Shown: positions 34,880 through 44,040, counted from the first letter of the stretch. The stretch: DNA of 64,000 nt from Ralstonia thomasii (GCF_958405895.1 NZ_CATZAR010000002.1), one strand, 5' to 3'. Translations and numbers: made by a program. The notes: generated from the letters alone by a model not told the origin.

Positions 34880-37800
34880 ATGAACCGGGTCTATCGGCTG
34901 GTCTGGAGCCGCACCTTGCGTGCTCCGCAAGTGGTATCGGAACTGACAAAGGCATCGCGCGGGGGCGTTGACGCCAGCGGCGACACGACACATGCGCGTC
35001 GGCGCGCATCCATCATTTCGATTGGCGTATCACTCGGTCTGGCCGGCGCGGCACTCCCGAGCTGGGCCGCGACCTGCTCGTCGAGCACGATCGCAGCCTG
35101 CAGCGCTGCTGGCGGCAATGGCATCCCGAACCGCAGCGGTAATGGCGGCAGCGGCAATGGAGGGGGCGGTGGTTCGTCGACGCTGGGCGGAGGCTCGGCC
35201 ACCGTTCAGGTCCCGGGCGGGCCGACTTCCGGCGGGACGGGCGGCACCGGTGCCACGAACGACAGCGGGCAGGGCGGCCCGGGCGGCGCTCCCGCAGTCG
35301 TGCTCGCTGGCGATGCCGTGGTCAATGCAAACGCGCAGGGCGGATCTGGCCAAGCGTTCGACGGATTCACTTTTGCAGGCGGCGCGGGCGGCGGCGGTGC
35401 GGGCGTGTATTCCACGGGCACCAGCGTCACAGTCAACGGCGGGATGACCGTGCAGGGGGGCGCGGGCGGAAATGGCGGTGCCGGCACATCGGGGCCGGCC
35501 TCCAACGGCGGTGGCGGCGGCGGTGGCGGTGCAGCGTTCGTCATAGTGACGCCAGCGGCCGACGTGAACAACCAAGGCACGCTGATCGGTGGCAACGGCG
35601 GCAACGGAGGTTCTGCCGGGAACCCGGGCGGCGGCGGTGGCGGCGGCGACGGGTTGCTGACCTTGGGCTCCGGTACCCAGGTGACCAACATTGGGTCGAT
35701 CGTGGGCGGTGTAGGCGGTGCCAGTGGTGGCGGCGGCAGCACGGCCGGTGCCAGCGGCGCGGGCGTCAATCTGGCTGCCGGGTTCAACGTGCTTTCCAAC
35801 GTTGGCACGATCACCGGCGGTGCGGGCAATGGCGGTGCCGCGGGCGTGGGTGTCATTACCAACGGTGACGTCATCGTCAATGGCGGCACCATTAGCGGCG
35901 GCCTGTACAGCGACGGTGTCACGCGGGCGGCTGCCATCCAGTTCAATGGGACGAACAACACGCTGCAACTGCTGACGGGGTCCAACATCATCGGCAACCT
36001 CGACGTGGCGGCGGGCGCAGCCGCCAAGATCACGGCCGGCAGTGCAGGCCTCTCGCTGTCCAACAACGTCACGCTGGGCGACGCCACGTCGCGTGTCACG
36101 CTCGATTCGACCACGACGAATCTCGTTGTTTCAGGCGTCATATCGGGCGCGGGCAGCGTGGGCGTCACCGGCAGTCGAACGATCACGCTGACGGGCGACA
36201 ACACCTACACGGGCGCTACTACCATCACCACCGGCACGCTGCAGATCGGCAACGGTGCGACCACCGGCTCGGTGGCGGGCAATATCGTCAACAACGGCAC
36301 GCTGGCTTTCAACCGCAGCGACGCGGTGACGTACGCCGGCACCATCAGCGGCGCCGGCAACCTGGTGCAGGCCGGGGCCGGCATGTTGACCATCTCGGGC
36401 ACGGCGGGCTATGCCGGCAGCACGACCATCAATGCGGGCACGCTCGCGTTGTCCGGCGCGGGCAGCATCGCCGCTTCGAGCGGTGTGGTGAACAACGGCA
36501 CGTTCGATATTTCGGGGACGACCTCCGGCGCCACCATCAACGCATTGACCGGCACGGGCGCAGTTGCCCTGGGCAGCCGGACACTCACGCTGGCCAACGC
36601 AGCCGGCACGTTCAGCGGCGCGATTGGCGGGACGGGCGGCCTCACGGTCGCCAATGGCGCGCAAACGCTGTCGGGTGCGAACGGCTTTACCGGCGCGACG
36701 ACGATCAACGCCGGCACACTGGCGTTGACCGGGGGCGGCAGCATTGCGGCCTCGAGCGGCGTGGTCAACAACGGCTCGTTCGATATTTCCGGGACGACCG
36801 CCGGCGCCACCATCAACGCGTTGAGCGGCTCGGGCGCGGTCGCCCTGGGCAGCCGGACACTCACGCTGGCCAATGCAGGCGGCGCGTTTAGCGGCGCGAT
36901 CGGCGGTACGGGTGGCCTCACGCTGAATGGCGGCACGCAAACACTGTCCGGCGTGAACACCTATAGCGGGGCAACGACCATCAACGCCGGCACGCTGGCG
37001 CTGTCGGGTGCCGGCCGCCTGGCTTCGGCTACGCGCGTCACGCTCACGGGGGCCAGTTCGACACTCGATCTGTCTGCTAGCGGCAACCAGACGGTGGCGT
37101 ATCTCTCCGGCGTAGCTGGTAGCCGCGTGGTGCTGAACGGCAGCGCGCTTACGCTGGCCGACGATTCCTCCCAAACCTTCAGCGGCAGCCTGAGCGGCAA
37201 CGGCGCGTTGATCAAGCAGGGCACGGGCACGCTCACGCTCAACGGTGTCAGCAGCGGCTTCTCGGGGTCGACCACGGTAGCGGGCGGCACCCTGGCCGTT
37301 GGCGATGCAGCGAACGCCGGTGCTGTGCTTGGCGGCAATGTCCTGGTGAACGCGCTGGGCACCCTGCGCGGCCATGGCACGGTTTCCGGCGATGTGAGCA
37401 GCAGCGGGGTGGTCGCGCCGGGCGGCTCCATCGGAACGCTTTCCGTGGGCGGCAACTACACGCAAGGCTCGACGGGGATGCTCGCCATCGAAGTCAGCCC
37501 CACGGACGCAGCGCAACTGCGCGTGGGCGGTGCGGCAGCGCTCGGCGGCTCGCTGGCCATCGTGTTCGATCCAGGTACCTATACCGCCCGCCGCTACACC
37601 GTGCTGAGCGCAGCCAGTGGCGTGACGGGGCGCTTCGCAAACGTCAACACAGCAACGGCCGGAGCCAACCTCGGCACGTTACAGACATCGGTGGACTACG
37701 GAAGGAATGCGGTCGACGTGCTGCTTGCTGAAGCAACAGCGCCCGGCAACCCAGGCAGTCCGACCGTCGTGGCGCCGACAAAGACCACCATCTACACGGC

Positions 37801-38701
37801 GCAGGGCACGACAGCGCTGCTGCAGGCACAGGGCGCCAACGCGGCGCTGCTCGGTCGGGTGTCTGGGCCGCAGGATGCCCTGGCTGGTTCCAAAGATGTG
37901 TGGGTCACGGCCAGCGGCTCCAGCACGAAGGTGGGTGGGTCGGGCAATGCGCCGGGCTTCCTCACGCATGCCTATGGGTTCCTCGCGGGCGCGGAGGGCC
38001 GCGTGGGTGCCGCCACCGTTGGCGTAGCGGGCGGCTACACGCACACCACGCTCGGCGAAGACACCACCGGCGCATCGGGCACCATCGACACGTTGCGCGT
38101 GGCGCTTTACGGCGCGCAGCCGATGGGCGCCGTCGATCTATCGGCAACCGTGGGCTATGGGCTCGATTTCCTCTCGCAGAAGCGGCCGTTTGGCAGTGTG
38201 GGTACCGCTGAGGGCGACCATCTGGCGCACGAATTCACCGCCGCCACGCAGGCCAGCTTGCCCCTGGAGATGGGCGGCATCCGGCTCGCGCCACACGTCG
38301 GCATGCGTTATGCCTATGTGCGCGGCAGCGGCTTCGGCGAGAACGGCGCAAACGGCCAGAACCTGCAAGTCGGTCCGGACAGCGCGCGCAGTCTCCAGCC
38401 GTATGTGGGCGTCACGCTCGACAAGGCCTTCGGTGATGTGCGCCCGCTCAACGTGCAGCTTCGCGTGGGCTATGCGCACGAGCTGATGAACGCGGGGCGC
38501 GTCGTCCAGGTCCAGAGCCAGGACGGCACCGCGTTCACCGCCCCGGGCACCGATCTGCCGCGTTCGTTCCTGACGACCGGTGCCAGCGTCACGCTTCAGG
38601 CAACCAAGGCAACCACGGTGTCGTTGGGCGTGGATGCGACCCTCAACACGAGCCACGTGTCTACGCAGTCCGCGTATGTGCGGGTCAATCACAGGTTCTG
38701 A
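34880..38701 (+). CDS. Large autotransporter (type Va) with glycine-rich passenger
   Basis: The 1273-aa protein starts with an extended signal peptide region (MNRVYRLVWSRTL, then a second hydrophobic stretch ending about PSWAA, near residue 68). The passenger has a very Gly-rich part (about 80-330) and then PATR-type beta-strand repeats of the form TTINAGTLALSG, including two 92-residue tandem copies. The last 280 or so residues form the outer-membrane beta-barrel and end in the expected aromatic YVRVNHRF. GAGGGG upstream supports the ATG at 34880. No catalytic motif or protease triad was seen, so adhesion or aggregation is more likely than enzymatic activity. An AT-rich GTTATATTTTG patch near 34,713 may be the promoter. 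Confidence 0.93.
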   Translation: MNRVYRLVWSRTLRAPQVVSELTKASRGGVDASGDTTHARRRASIISIGVSLGLAGAALPSWAATCSSSTIAACSAAGGNGIPNRSGNGGSGNGGGGGSSTLGGGSATVQVPGGPTSGGTGGTGATNDSGQGGPGGAPAVVLAGDAVVNANAQGGSGQAFDGFTFAGGAGGGGAGVYSTGTSVTVNGGMTVQGGAGGNGGAGTSGPASNGGGGGGGGAAFVIVTPAADVNNQGTLIGGNGGNGGSAGNPGGGGGGGDGLLTLGSGTQVTNIGSIVGGVGGASGGGGSTAGASGAGVNLAAGFNVLSNVGTITGGAGNGGAAGVGVITNGDVIVNGGTISGGLYSDGVTRAAAIQFNGTNNTLQLLTGSNIIGNLDVAAGAAAKITAGSAGLSLSNNVTLGDATSRVTLDSTTTNLVVSGVISGAGSVGVTGSRTITLTGDNTYTGATTITTGTLQIGNGATTGSVAGNIVNNGTLAFNRSDAVTYAGTISGAGNLVQAGAGMLTISGTAGYAGSTTINAGTLALSGAGSIAASSGVVNNGTFDISGTTSGATINALTGTGAVALGSRTLTLANAAGTFSGAIGGTGGLTVANGAQTLSGANGFTGATTINAGTLALTGGGSIAASSGVVNNGSFDISGTTAGATINALSGSGAVALGSRTLTLANAGGAFSGAIGGTGGLTLNGGTQTLSGVNTYSGATTINAGTLALSGAGRLASATRVTLTGASSTLDLSASGNQTVAYLSGVAGSRVVLNGSALTLADDSSQTFSGSLSGNGALIKQGTGTLTLNGVSSGFSGSTTVAGGTLAVGDAANAGAVLGGNVLVNALGTLRGHGTVSGDVSSSGVVAPGGSIGTLSVGGNYTQGSTGMLAIEVSPTDAAQLRVGGAAALGGSLAIVFDPGTYTARRYTVLSAASGVTGRFANVNTATAGANLGTLQTSVDYGRNAVDVLLAEATAPGNPGSPTVVAPTKTTIYTAQGTTALLQAQGANAALLGRVSGPQDALAGSKDVWVTASGSSTKVGGSGNAPGFLTHAYGFLAGAEGRVGAATVGVAGGYTHTTLGEDTTGASGTIDTLRVALYGAQPMGAVDLSATVGYGLDFLSQKRPFGSVGTAEGDHLAHEFTAATQASLPLEMGGIRLAPHVGMRYAYVRGSGFGENGANGQNLQVGPDSARSLQPYVGVTLDKAFGDVRPLNVQLRVGYAHELMNAGRVVQVQSQDGTAFTAPGTDLPRSFLTTGASVTLQATKATTVSLGVDATLNTSHVSTQSAYVRVNHRF
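36422..36973 (+). repeat. Two tandem 276-bp repeats within the autotransporter
   Basis: Two consecutive 276-bp units (36422-36697 and 36698-36973) encode nearly identical 92-residue blocks beginning TTINAGTLAL and containing SIAASSGVVNNG, FDISGTT and GAVALGSRTLTLANA. A third copy starts at 36974 but departs after about 15 residues. The unit is in frame, so copy number could change without breaking the gene. Confidence 0.92.
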
Positions 38702-38748
38702 CGGAATAGGGCGTGCCAATGCGCACGCTGGACAGAACGATGAACAAC

Positions 38749-38777
38749 GCGCCGGGGCAACTCGGCGCTTTTTTTTT
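38749..38777 (+). terminator. Intrinsic terminator after the autotransporter
   Basis: GCGCCG at 38749-38754 pairs with 38763-38768 (loop GGGCAACT) and is followed by nine T. The surrounding roughly 35 bases are almost identical to the purL terminator. Confidence 0.92.
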
Positions 38778-38910
38778 CATGCTGAGCCACACGGGTCCGG
38801 CATGTTGACCTGCATCAATGGCAAGAACGGGGTTGCGCCTAGATTCCGTAGGGAGGGCGCTGTAGCTGCCAAAAGCCTACAGAGTGCGGGACGCATCCAT
38901 GGAGACGCAA

Positions 38911-39804
38911 ATGAACACGAGACACACACTCGCTTCCACGCTTGTCGTGGCGGGTCTAACGGTGGCGGCGCAGGGCATCCACGCCCAGACGCTGGAAAAG
39001 GTCGCTGCAGCAGGCAAGATCACGGTTGGTTACCGTGAAGCGGCGGTTCCGTTCAGCTACTTGCTGGCCCCGAACAAGGCGGTCGGATTTTCCGTCGACC
39101 TGACGCAAGCCATCGTCGACGATGTGCGCGCCCGGCTGAAGAAGCCGTCTCTGCAGGTCGACGCGATTCCGGTGACCGGCACGAATCGGATCCCGCTGCT
39201 GGTGAACGGCACCTACGACCTCGAATGCGGATCGACCACCAACACCAGCGCGCGCGGCAAGGACGTGGCCTTCTCGATCAATTTCTTCTACGCGGGAACG
39301 CGCCTCTTGACCAAGCGCGATTCGGGCATCAAAAACTACCCGGACCTGGCCGGCAAGACCGTCGCGAGCACGGCAGGCAGCACGAACGAAAAGGTGCTCA
39401 AGAAGTTTGCCGTAGAACACAACATCGACGTCCAGATCATTTCCGGCAAGGACTACGCAGACGCGTTGAAGCTCGTCGAAACCGGCCGAGCGACGGCATT
39501 GGCGCTCGATGACGTGCTGCTGTACGGCCTGCGTGCCAATTCTGCAAATCCCGCTGCGCTGGAAGTCGTGGCGGAAACCCTGCAGGTCGAGCCGTACGCC
39601 TGCATGGTTCGCAAGGACGACCCCGCCTTCAAGCGGCTCGTGGATGCGACCATCACACGGCTCATGAAATCCGGCGAATTCACCGCGCTGTACAAGAAAT
39701 GGTTCGAGTCGCCCATCCCGCCGGCCGGTGCAAACCTCGACATGCCGATGAGCGATGCACTGCGCGCCAACCTGAAAAAGCGTAGCGATAAGCCGGCGCA
39801 GTGA
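38911..39804 (+). CDS. Amino-acid ABC transporter substrate-binding protein (GltI-like)
   Basis: The 297-aa periplasmic protein has a signal peptide (cleavage about GIHAQ, residue 23) and the PBPb fold, with GYREAAVPFSY near residue 40 and the ECGSTTNTSARGKDVAFS region that is typical of glutamate/aspartate-binding GltI proteins. GGAG six bases upstream favours the ATG at 38911 over an ATG four codons earlier. No permease or ATPase gene is beside it, so it is an orphan receptor that may serve a transporter encoded elsewhere. Its stop is nine bases from that of the convergent LysR gene. Confidence 0.9.
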   Translation: MNTRHTLASTLVVAGLTVAAQGIHAQTLEKVAAAGKITVGYREAAVPFSYLLAPNKAVGFSVDLTQAIVDDVRARLKKPSLQVDAIPVTGTNRIPLLVNGTYDLECGSTTNTSARGKDVAFSINFFYAGTRLLTKRDSGIKNYPDLAGKTVASTAGSTNEKVLKKFAVEHNIDVQIISGKDYADALKLVETGRATALALDDVLLYGLRANSANPAALEVVAETLQVEPYACMVRKDDPAFKRLVDATITRLMKSGEFTALYKKWFESPIPPAGANLDMPMSDALRANLKKRSDKPAQ

Positions 39805-39813
39805 CCGCGCTCA

Positions 39814-40740
39814 CTATCGCCCGCTCGATGCCGTCTCCAGGTGCGTCGCCAACAGGTTTGCCATCCAGTTCATGAATACTTGCACCCGAACCGGCAGATT
39901 CCGCCGGTTCGGGTACACCAGCGACACCGGCATCGGCGGGGGCCGGAAGTCGGGCATGACGTCGATGAGCGTGCCGTCCGCAATCGCCGACGACAGCCCC
40001 GCGTACACCGGCGCCTGGATCATCCCCAGCCCCGCGCGGCACGCAGCGTCGTAGCTCTCGGCTGAGCTGACGGTCACCGCGCCTTTCATCGGCCGGAAGG
40101 CGGAGCGGCCGTCCACCGTGTATTCCCATCCAGGCGATTTCGTCCCCAGCGTCTGCACGTAGTGGACGATGCGATGGCGGTCGAGCTCGTCGAGCGTTCT
40201 CGGCATGCCATAGCGCGCGATGTAGGCGGGGCTCGCGCAGTTGACCTGATGCAGTTGACCGAGCGGGCGGGCGATCAGGCTGCTGTCGGTCAGCGCGCCG
40301 ATGCGCAATACGCAGTCGAAGCCTTCGCGTACAGGGTCAACGCGGCGGTCGGTGCTGGAGAGTTCGATTTCCAGCTCGGGATGCGCATCGAGCAGCGCGG
40401 GTAGGGCAGGGATGACGATGCGGCGCGCAACGCCCACCGGCATGTCGACACGCAGGCGGCCGCGCAGGGCTTGCGGGCTCTGGCGGAACATCGTTTGCAG
40501 CTCGTCCATGTCGGCCAGCAGATCCTGGCAGCGCTCATAGAACGTCTGGCCGTCCTGCGTAAGCTGCACCTTGCGGGTGGTCCGGTGCAGCAGGCGCGTG
40601 CCGAGCATCGTTTCCAGCTGCTGCACCGCCACCGAGGCGGCCGGTTTGGGAATGCTCAGCGCTTCTGCCGCACGCGTGAAGCTGGCAAGTTCGGCCACGC
40701 GCACAAAAATCTGCATGGCTTCGAGTCGGTTGGTAGACAT
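39814..40740 (-). CDS. LysR-family transcriptional regulator
   Basis: The 308-aa protein starts MSTNRLEAMQIFVRVAELAS with the LysR helix-turn-helix (FTRAAEALSIPKPAASVAVQQLE, about residues 21-43), followed by the effector-binding domain (about 90-295). It is of the CrgA/DmlR-like group. It is divergent from the short-chain dehydrogenase gene 131 bases away, and two inverted repeats lie between them. Regulation of that dehydrogenase gene, and autoregulation, are likely by family habit. Confidence 0.93.
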   Translation of the reverse strand: MSTNRLEAMQIFVRVAELASFTRAAEALSIPKPAASVAVQQLETMLGTRLLHRTTRKVQLTQDGQTFYERCQDLLADMDELQTMFRQSPQALRGRLRVDMPVGVARRIVIPALPALLDAHPELEIELSSTDRRVDPVREGFDCVLRIGALTDSSLIARPLGQLHQVNCASPAYIARYGMPRTLDELDRHRIVHYVQTLGTKSPGWEYTVDGRSAFRPMKGAVTVSSAESYDAACRAGLGMIQAPVYAGLSSAIADGTLIDVMPDFRPPPMPVSLVYPNRRNLPVRVQVFMNWMANLLATHLETASSGR

Positions 40741-40761
40741 GGCGGGTGGGTTGATTGTTAT

Positions 40762-40816
40762 CTGTGAGCAAACACAGCGATAGGATAAGCGAGATTTATT
40801 CTTTATTTATCGCTCA
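40762..40816. promoter_or_regulatory. Candidate operators between LysR and SDR genes
   Basis: Two dyads sit in the divergent intergenic space. CTGTG-N6-CACAG (40762-40777) fits the T-N11-A type LysR box. TAAGCGA (40786-40792) faces TCGCTCA (40810-40816) around an AT-rich core, close to where the SDR promoter should lie. The repeats are seen in the sequence; their use by the LysR protein is inferred. Confidence 0.5.
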
Positions 40817-40871
40817 ATACCATGCTCTCACGGTGTTCAACACCCATCCCAAACCCAACCGGAGAGCAACC

Positions 40872-41636
40872 ATGACGCAGACCCATACCCCCATCGCGAT
40901 CATCACCGGCGGCAGCCGCGGCCTTGGCAAGAACATGGTGCAGAAGCTGGCCCAGCGCGGCACCGACGTGATCTTCACCTACCGCACTAACCGCGCTGAA
41001 GCCGATGCCCTCGTCGCCGAACTGACAGCCCAGGGCCGCCGTGCCGCTGCCTTGCAGCTTGACACCGGCAAGATCGCCACGTTCCCCGCCTTTGCCGAGG
41101 CCGTGCACGGCGTGCTGACGCAGTGGAAGGCCGAGCGCTTCGATTACCTCGTCAACAACGCCGGCGTGGGCGTGCACGCCACGGTGGCCGAAACCACTGA
41201 AGCCCAGTTCGACGAACTGATGAATGTGCATTTCAAAGGCGTGTTCTTCCTCACGCAGATCCTGCTGCCGCTCATGGCTGACGGCGGGCGCATCGTCAAT
41301 ATCTCGTCGGGGCTGGCGCGTTTTGCGCTGCCGGGCTACGGCGCGTATGCGGCAATGAAGGGCGCGGTGGAGGTGCTGACGCGGTATCTGGCGAAGGAAC
41401 TCGGCCCGCGCGGCATTGCCGTGAACGTGGTGGCGCCGGGCGCCATCGAGACGGACTTTGGTGGCGGTGCGGTGCGCGACAACGCGGGCCTCAATGCCAT
41501 GGTGGCGGCCAATACGGCGCTGGGACGCGCTGGTGTGCCGGACGATATTGGCGGCGTGGTGGCCTCGCTGCTGTCGCCGGACAACCGGTGGATCAATGCG
41601 CAGCGTATTGAAGCTTCGGGCGGGATGTTCCTCTAA
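40872..41636 (+). CDS. Short-chain dehydrogenase/reductase (SDR)
   Basis: The 254-aa classical SDR has the cofactor motif TGGSRGLG (about residues 12-19), NNAG in LVNNAGVG, the catalytic Ser in NISSGLA and the YAAMK Tyr/Lys pair, plus PGAIETDF after strand six. GGAGAG precedes the ATG. It probably uses NADP(H), judging by an Arg-containing segment after strand two (TYRTNR). The substrate is unknown. It is controlled, by inference, by the divergent LysR regulator. Confidence 0.92.
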   Translation: MTQTHTPIAIITGGSRGLGKNMVQKLAQRGTDVIFTYRTNRAEADALVAELTAQGRRAAALQLDTGKIATFPAFAEAVHGVLTQWKAERFDYLVNNAGVGVHATVAETTEAQFDELMNVHFKGVFFLTQILLPLMADGGRIVNISSGLARFALPGYGAYAAMKGAVEVLTRYLAKELGPRGIAVNVVAPGAIETDFGGGAVRDNAGLNAMVAANTALGRAGVPDDIGGVVASLLSPDNRWINAQRIEASGGMFL

Positions 41637-41741
41637 GCACGCCCGTCCAAGGGCATGGCGTTCAGAACGCCAACTGCCGAGCTCTGAGCGCCGTGCGAAG
41701 AGCTTCGCGTGTCGAGTTCTGAACTGGAAGTGCCCAGCAAA

Positions 41742-41784
41742 AAGCCCCGCGTGTTGAGTTCCGAGGTGTGGGAACTTGGGGCTT
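41742..41784 (-). terminator. Composite stem-loop with T-run, end of the polyamine-type ABC operon
   Basis: AAGCCCC (41742-41748) pairs with 41778-41784 and, inside it, GAGTTCC (41756-41762) pairs with 41771-41776. On the minus strand a T-run follows at 41743-41739. It lies about 95 bases past the stop of the last gene of the minus-strand operon. Confidence 0.6.
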
Positions 41785-41803
41785 GATGCTTGGGACAGCA
41801 GCG

Positions 41804-41845
41804 CATTCCCTGTTTCACCCCCTGCCGGGGCTGAAACAGGGAATG
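41804..41845. repeat. 14-bp perfect inverted repeat
   Basis: CATTCCCTGTTTCA at 41804-41817 is repeated in inverse at 41832-41845, with a GC-rich 14-base loop that itself can pair (CCCC/GGGG). It lies between the converging SDR gene and ABC operon and lacks a T-run. It may stabilise or end transcripts. Confidence 0.75.
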
Positions 41846-41876
41846 AACCACAGAAAACAACCAAAACCCAAACCGC

Positions 41877-42713
41877 TTACGCCACCGCCTTAGCCGCAGC
41901 CCGCCCCCGCAGCCACTCAAACGTCAGCAGCAGGCAAGTCGAAAACACAATCAAGATCGTCGCCAGCGCCGCAATCGTCGGCGAAATGTTCTCGCGAATG
42001 CCTGTGAACATCTGGCGTGGCAGCGTCACCTGATCGGCACCCGCCAGGAAGAGCGTCACCACCACCTCATCAAATGAGGTGGCAAACGCAAACAGCGCGC
42101 CGGAAATCACGCCCGGTGCGATCACGGGCAGGGTGATGCGGAAGAACGTCACGACCGGGTTGGCACCCAGCGAAAGGCTTGCCCGCACGAGGTTGTGATT
42201 GAAGCCCTGCAGCGTCGCCAGCACGGTCGTCACCACAAACGGCACGCCCAGCGCCGCATGCGCGAGGATCAGCCCGATATACGTATTCGCCAGGCCCAGC
42301 GGGGCAAAGAACAGATACATGCCAACGCCCACGACCACCACCGGCACGATCATCGGCGACACCAGCACCGCCATCAGCAGGCCCTTGCCACGGAAGTCGG
42401 CCTTGTTCAGCCCGATGGCGGCCAGCGTGCCCAGTACCGTTGCCACGATCGTGGCGGCAGGCGCGACGATGAAGCTGTTCTTGGCGGCCATGCGCCATTC
42501 GTCCGACGTGACGAGGTTCTGATACCAGCGCAGCGAATAGCTCGGAATCGGGTACGAGAGGAACGTGCTCGACGAGAACGACAGCGGCACGATCACCAGC
42601 ACCGGCAGCACAAGGTAGAGCAGCGTCAGCACGGCCAGGCCGCGCAGCGCGAAGTACCAAATGCGCTCGATGAGCGAGGTGTGCGGGGCGAACATCGGTT
42701 TGGTGAGTTTCAT
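41877..42713 (-). CDS. ABC transporter permease (PotC/PotI-like)
   Basis: The 278-aa inner-membrane protein has six hydrophobic helices and the EAA-type loop (ASLSLGANPVVTFFRITLPVIAPG, about residues 180-203) that contacts the ATPase. The ATG at 42713 is chosen because the protein from MKLTKPM onward has all six helices; the open frame extends 97 codons into the neighbouring permease gene. It is the last gene of a minus-strand operon encoding an ATPase, binding protein and two permeases for polyamines or similar cations. Confidence 0.92.
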   Translation of the reverse strand: MKLTKPMFAPHTSLIERIWYFALRGLAVLTLLYLVLPVLVIVPLSFSSSTFLSYPIPSYSLRWYQNLVTSDEWRMAAKNSFIVAPAATIVATVLGTLAAIGLNKADFRGKGLLMAVLVSPMIVPVVVVGVGMYLFFAPLGLANTYIGLILAHAALGVPFVVTTVLATLQGFNHNLVRASLSLGANPVVTFFRITLPVIAPGVISGALFAFATSFDEVVVTLFLAGADQVTLPRQMFTGIRENISPTIAALATILIVFSTCLLLTFEWLRGRAAAKAVA

Positions 42714-42729
42714 TTTCGATGGGCTCCGT

Positions 42730-43998
42730 TCAACCAACGCGAACCTTGGGCCGCGTGAAGCGTCCATACACGGCATACAGCACCAGCGTCGCCAGCAACA
42801 GCAGCGCACCCAGCGCGCAGGCCATGCCCCAGTTGATCGTGACGTTGGTGAAGTAGGCCACGTAGTAGCTGACCATCTGGTCGTTCGGCCCGCCCAGCAG
42901 TGCGGGGGTGATGTAGTAGCCCAGCGCGAGAATGAACACCAGCAGCGCGCCGGCGCCGATGCCCGGATACGTCTGCGGCACATACACGCGCCAGAAGGCG
43001 GCAAACGGATGGCTGCCCAGCGACACTGCCGCGCGCTGGTACGTGGGCGGGATCGACTTCATCACGCTGTACAGCGGCAGGATCATGAACGGCAGCAGGA
43101 TGTGCGTCATCGAGATGTACACGCCCACGCGGTTGAACAGCAGCGCCAGCGGCTCCTTGATGATGCCGAGGTCCATCAGGCCGTGGTTGATCAGGCCCTC
43201 GGTCTGCAGCAGCACGATCCACGCCGCCACGCGCACGAGGATGGACGTCCAGAACGGGATCAGCACCATCACCATGACGAGATTGGCGCGGCGCTCCGGC
43301 AGCGAGGCAATCCAGTACGAGAGCGGATAACCCAGCAGCAGCGCGAACAACGTCACCATCGCGCTGATGACGAAGGTGCGGATGAACACCGTCACGTAGA
43401 TCTGCTCGTCGGGGTCGGTCGCTTCGATCTGGCCGAAGGCATCCTGCCGGTGGTCCAGCGCGGCCAGCAGATAGAACGGCGACGTGCGGCTGCTGTTCTT
43501 GGCGATGGCCTGCCAATACGTGACATCGCCCCAGCGCTCGTCGACTTCGAGGAGTTTGGCGCGGATATGGCCGGGTGTCAGCGTCAATGCCTTGCCCTGA
43601 TCATCGGCCAGCGGCATGGCGCGCGCGGTCTTTGCAACCAGCGAGCGGAAGCCCGGGATTTCGGTGTTGAGGCGGCGGGCCAGTGCGCCCATCGCTTCGC
43701 CTTCGCTCACGATGGTGAGGTCTGCGGCGAGCGCGGCGTAGGCGGCGTCGGCCGGCGGGCTCTTGCGGTCCCAGTCTTTCAGGGCGATGACTGTCTTGGG
43801 CAGCGCGTCGGCCACCTCGGGGTTTTGCACGGCGCGCGTGAGCAGGGCGCCGATCGGCACGACAAAGATCAGCAGCAGGAAGATGGCGAGCGGCGCCACC
43901 AGCGCCAGCGCCATCGCACGCCTGCGCGCCTCAGCGCTCTTCAATTCGCGTTTGAGTTTGGCCGTCGATTCCGGAACCGATTCAGCCGCGATCGTCAT
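42730..43998 (-). CDS. ABC transporter permease (PotB/PotH-like)
   Basis: The 422-aa permease has one helix near residues 32-55, then about 150 hydrophilic residues (roughly 60-205) predicted to be periplasmic, then the usual five-helix core with the EAA loop (AAVSLGSHPFAAFWRVYVPQTYPG). PotB-type proteins are usually about 280-310 residues, so the extracytoplasmic insertion is a notable addition found only in a subgroup. The ATG at 43998 is chosen over a GTG/ATG further upstream. It ends 16 bases before the second permease starts. Confidence 0.9.
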   Translation of the reverse strand: MTIAAESVPESTAKLKRELKSAEARRRAMALALVAPLAIFLLLIFVVPIGALLTRAVQNPEVADALPKTVIALKDWDRKSPPADAAYAALAADLTIVSEGEAMGALARRLNTEIPGFRSLVAKTARAMPLADDQGKALTLTPGHIRAKLLEVDERWGDVTYWQAIAKNSSRTSPFYLLAALDHRQDAFGQIEATDPDEQIYVTVFIRTFVISAMVTLFALLLGYPLSYWIASLPERRANLVMVMVLIPFWTSILVRVAAWIVLLQTEGLINHGLMDLGIIKEPLALLFNRVGVYISMTHILLPFMILPLYSVMKSIPPTYQRAAVSLGSHPFAAFWRVYVPQTYPGIGAGALLVFILALGYYITPALLGGPNDQMVSYYVAYFTNVTINWGMACALGALLLLATLVLYAVYGRFTRPKVRVG

Positions 43999-44040
43999 GG
44001 TGTTCAATGCTGCCTCGCCATCGCTACGGGAATTCGTCCG

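Noticed and set aside
38899..38910. Upstream ATG for the GltI-like protein
   Set aside because: The GGAG site is positioned for the ATG at 38911 and would lie inside the coding sequence if the earlier ATG were used.
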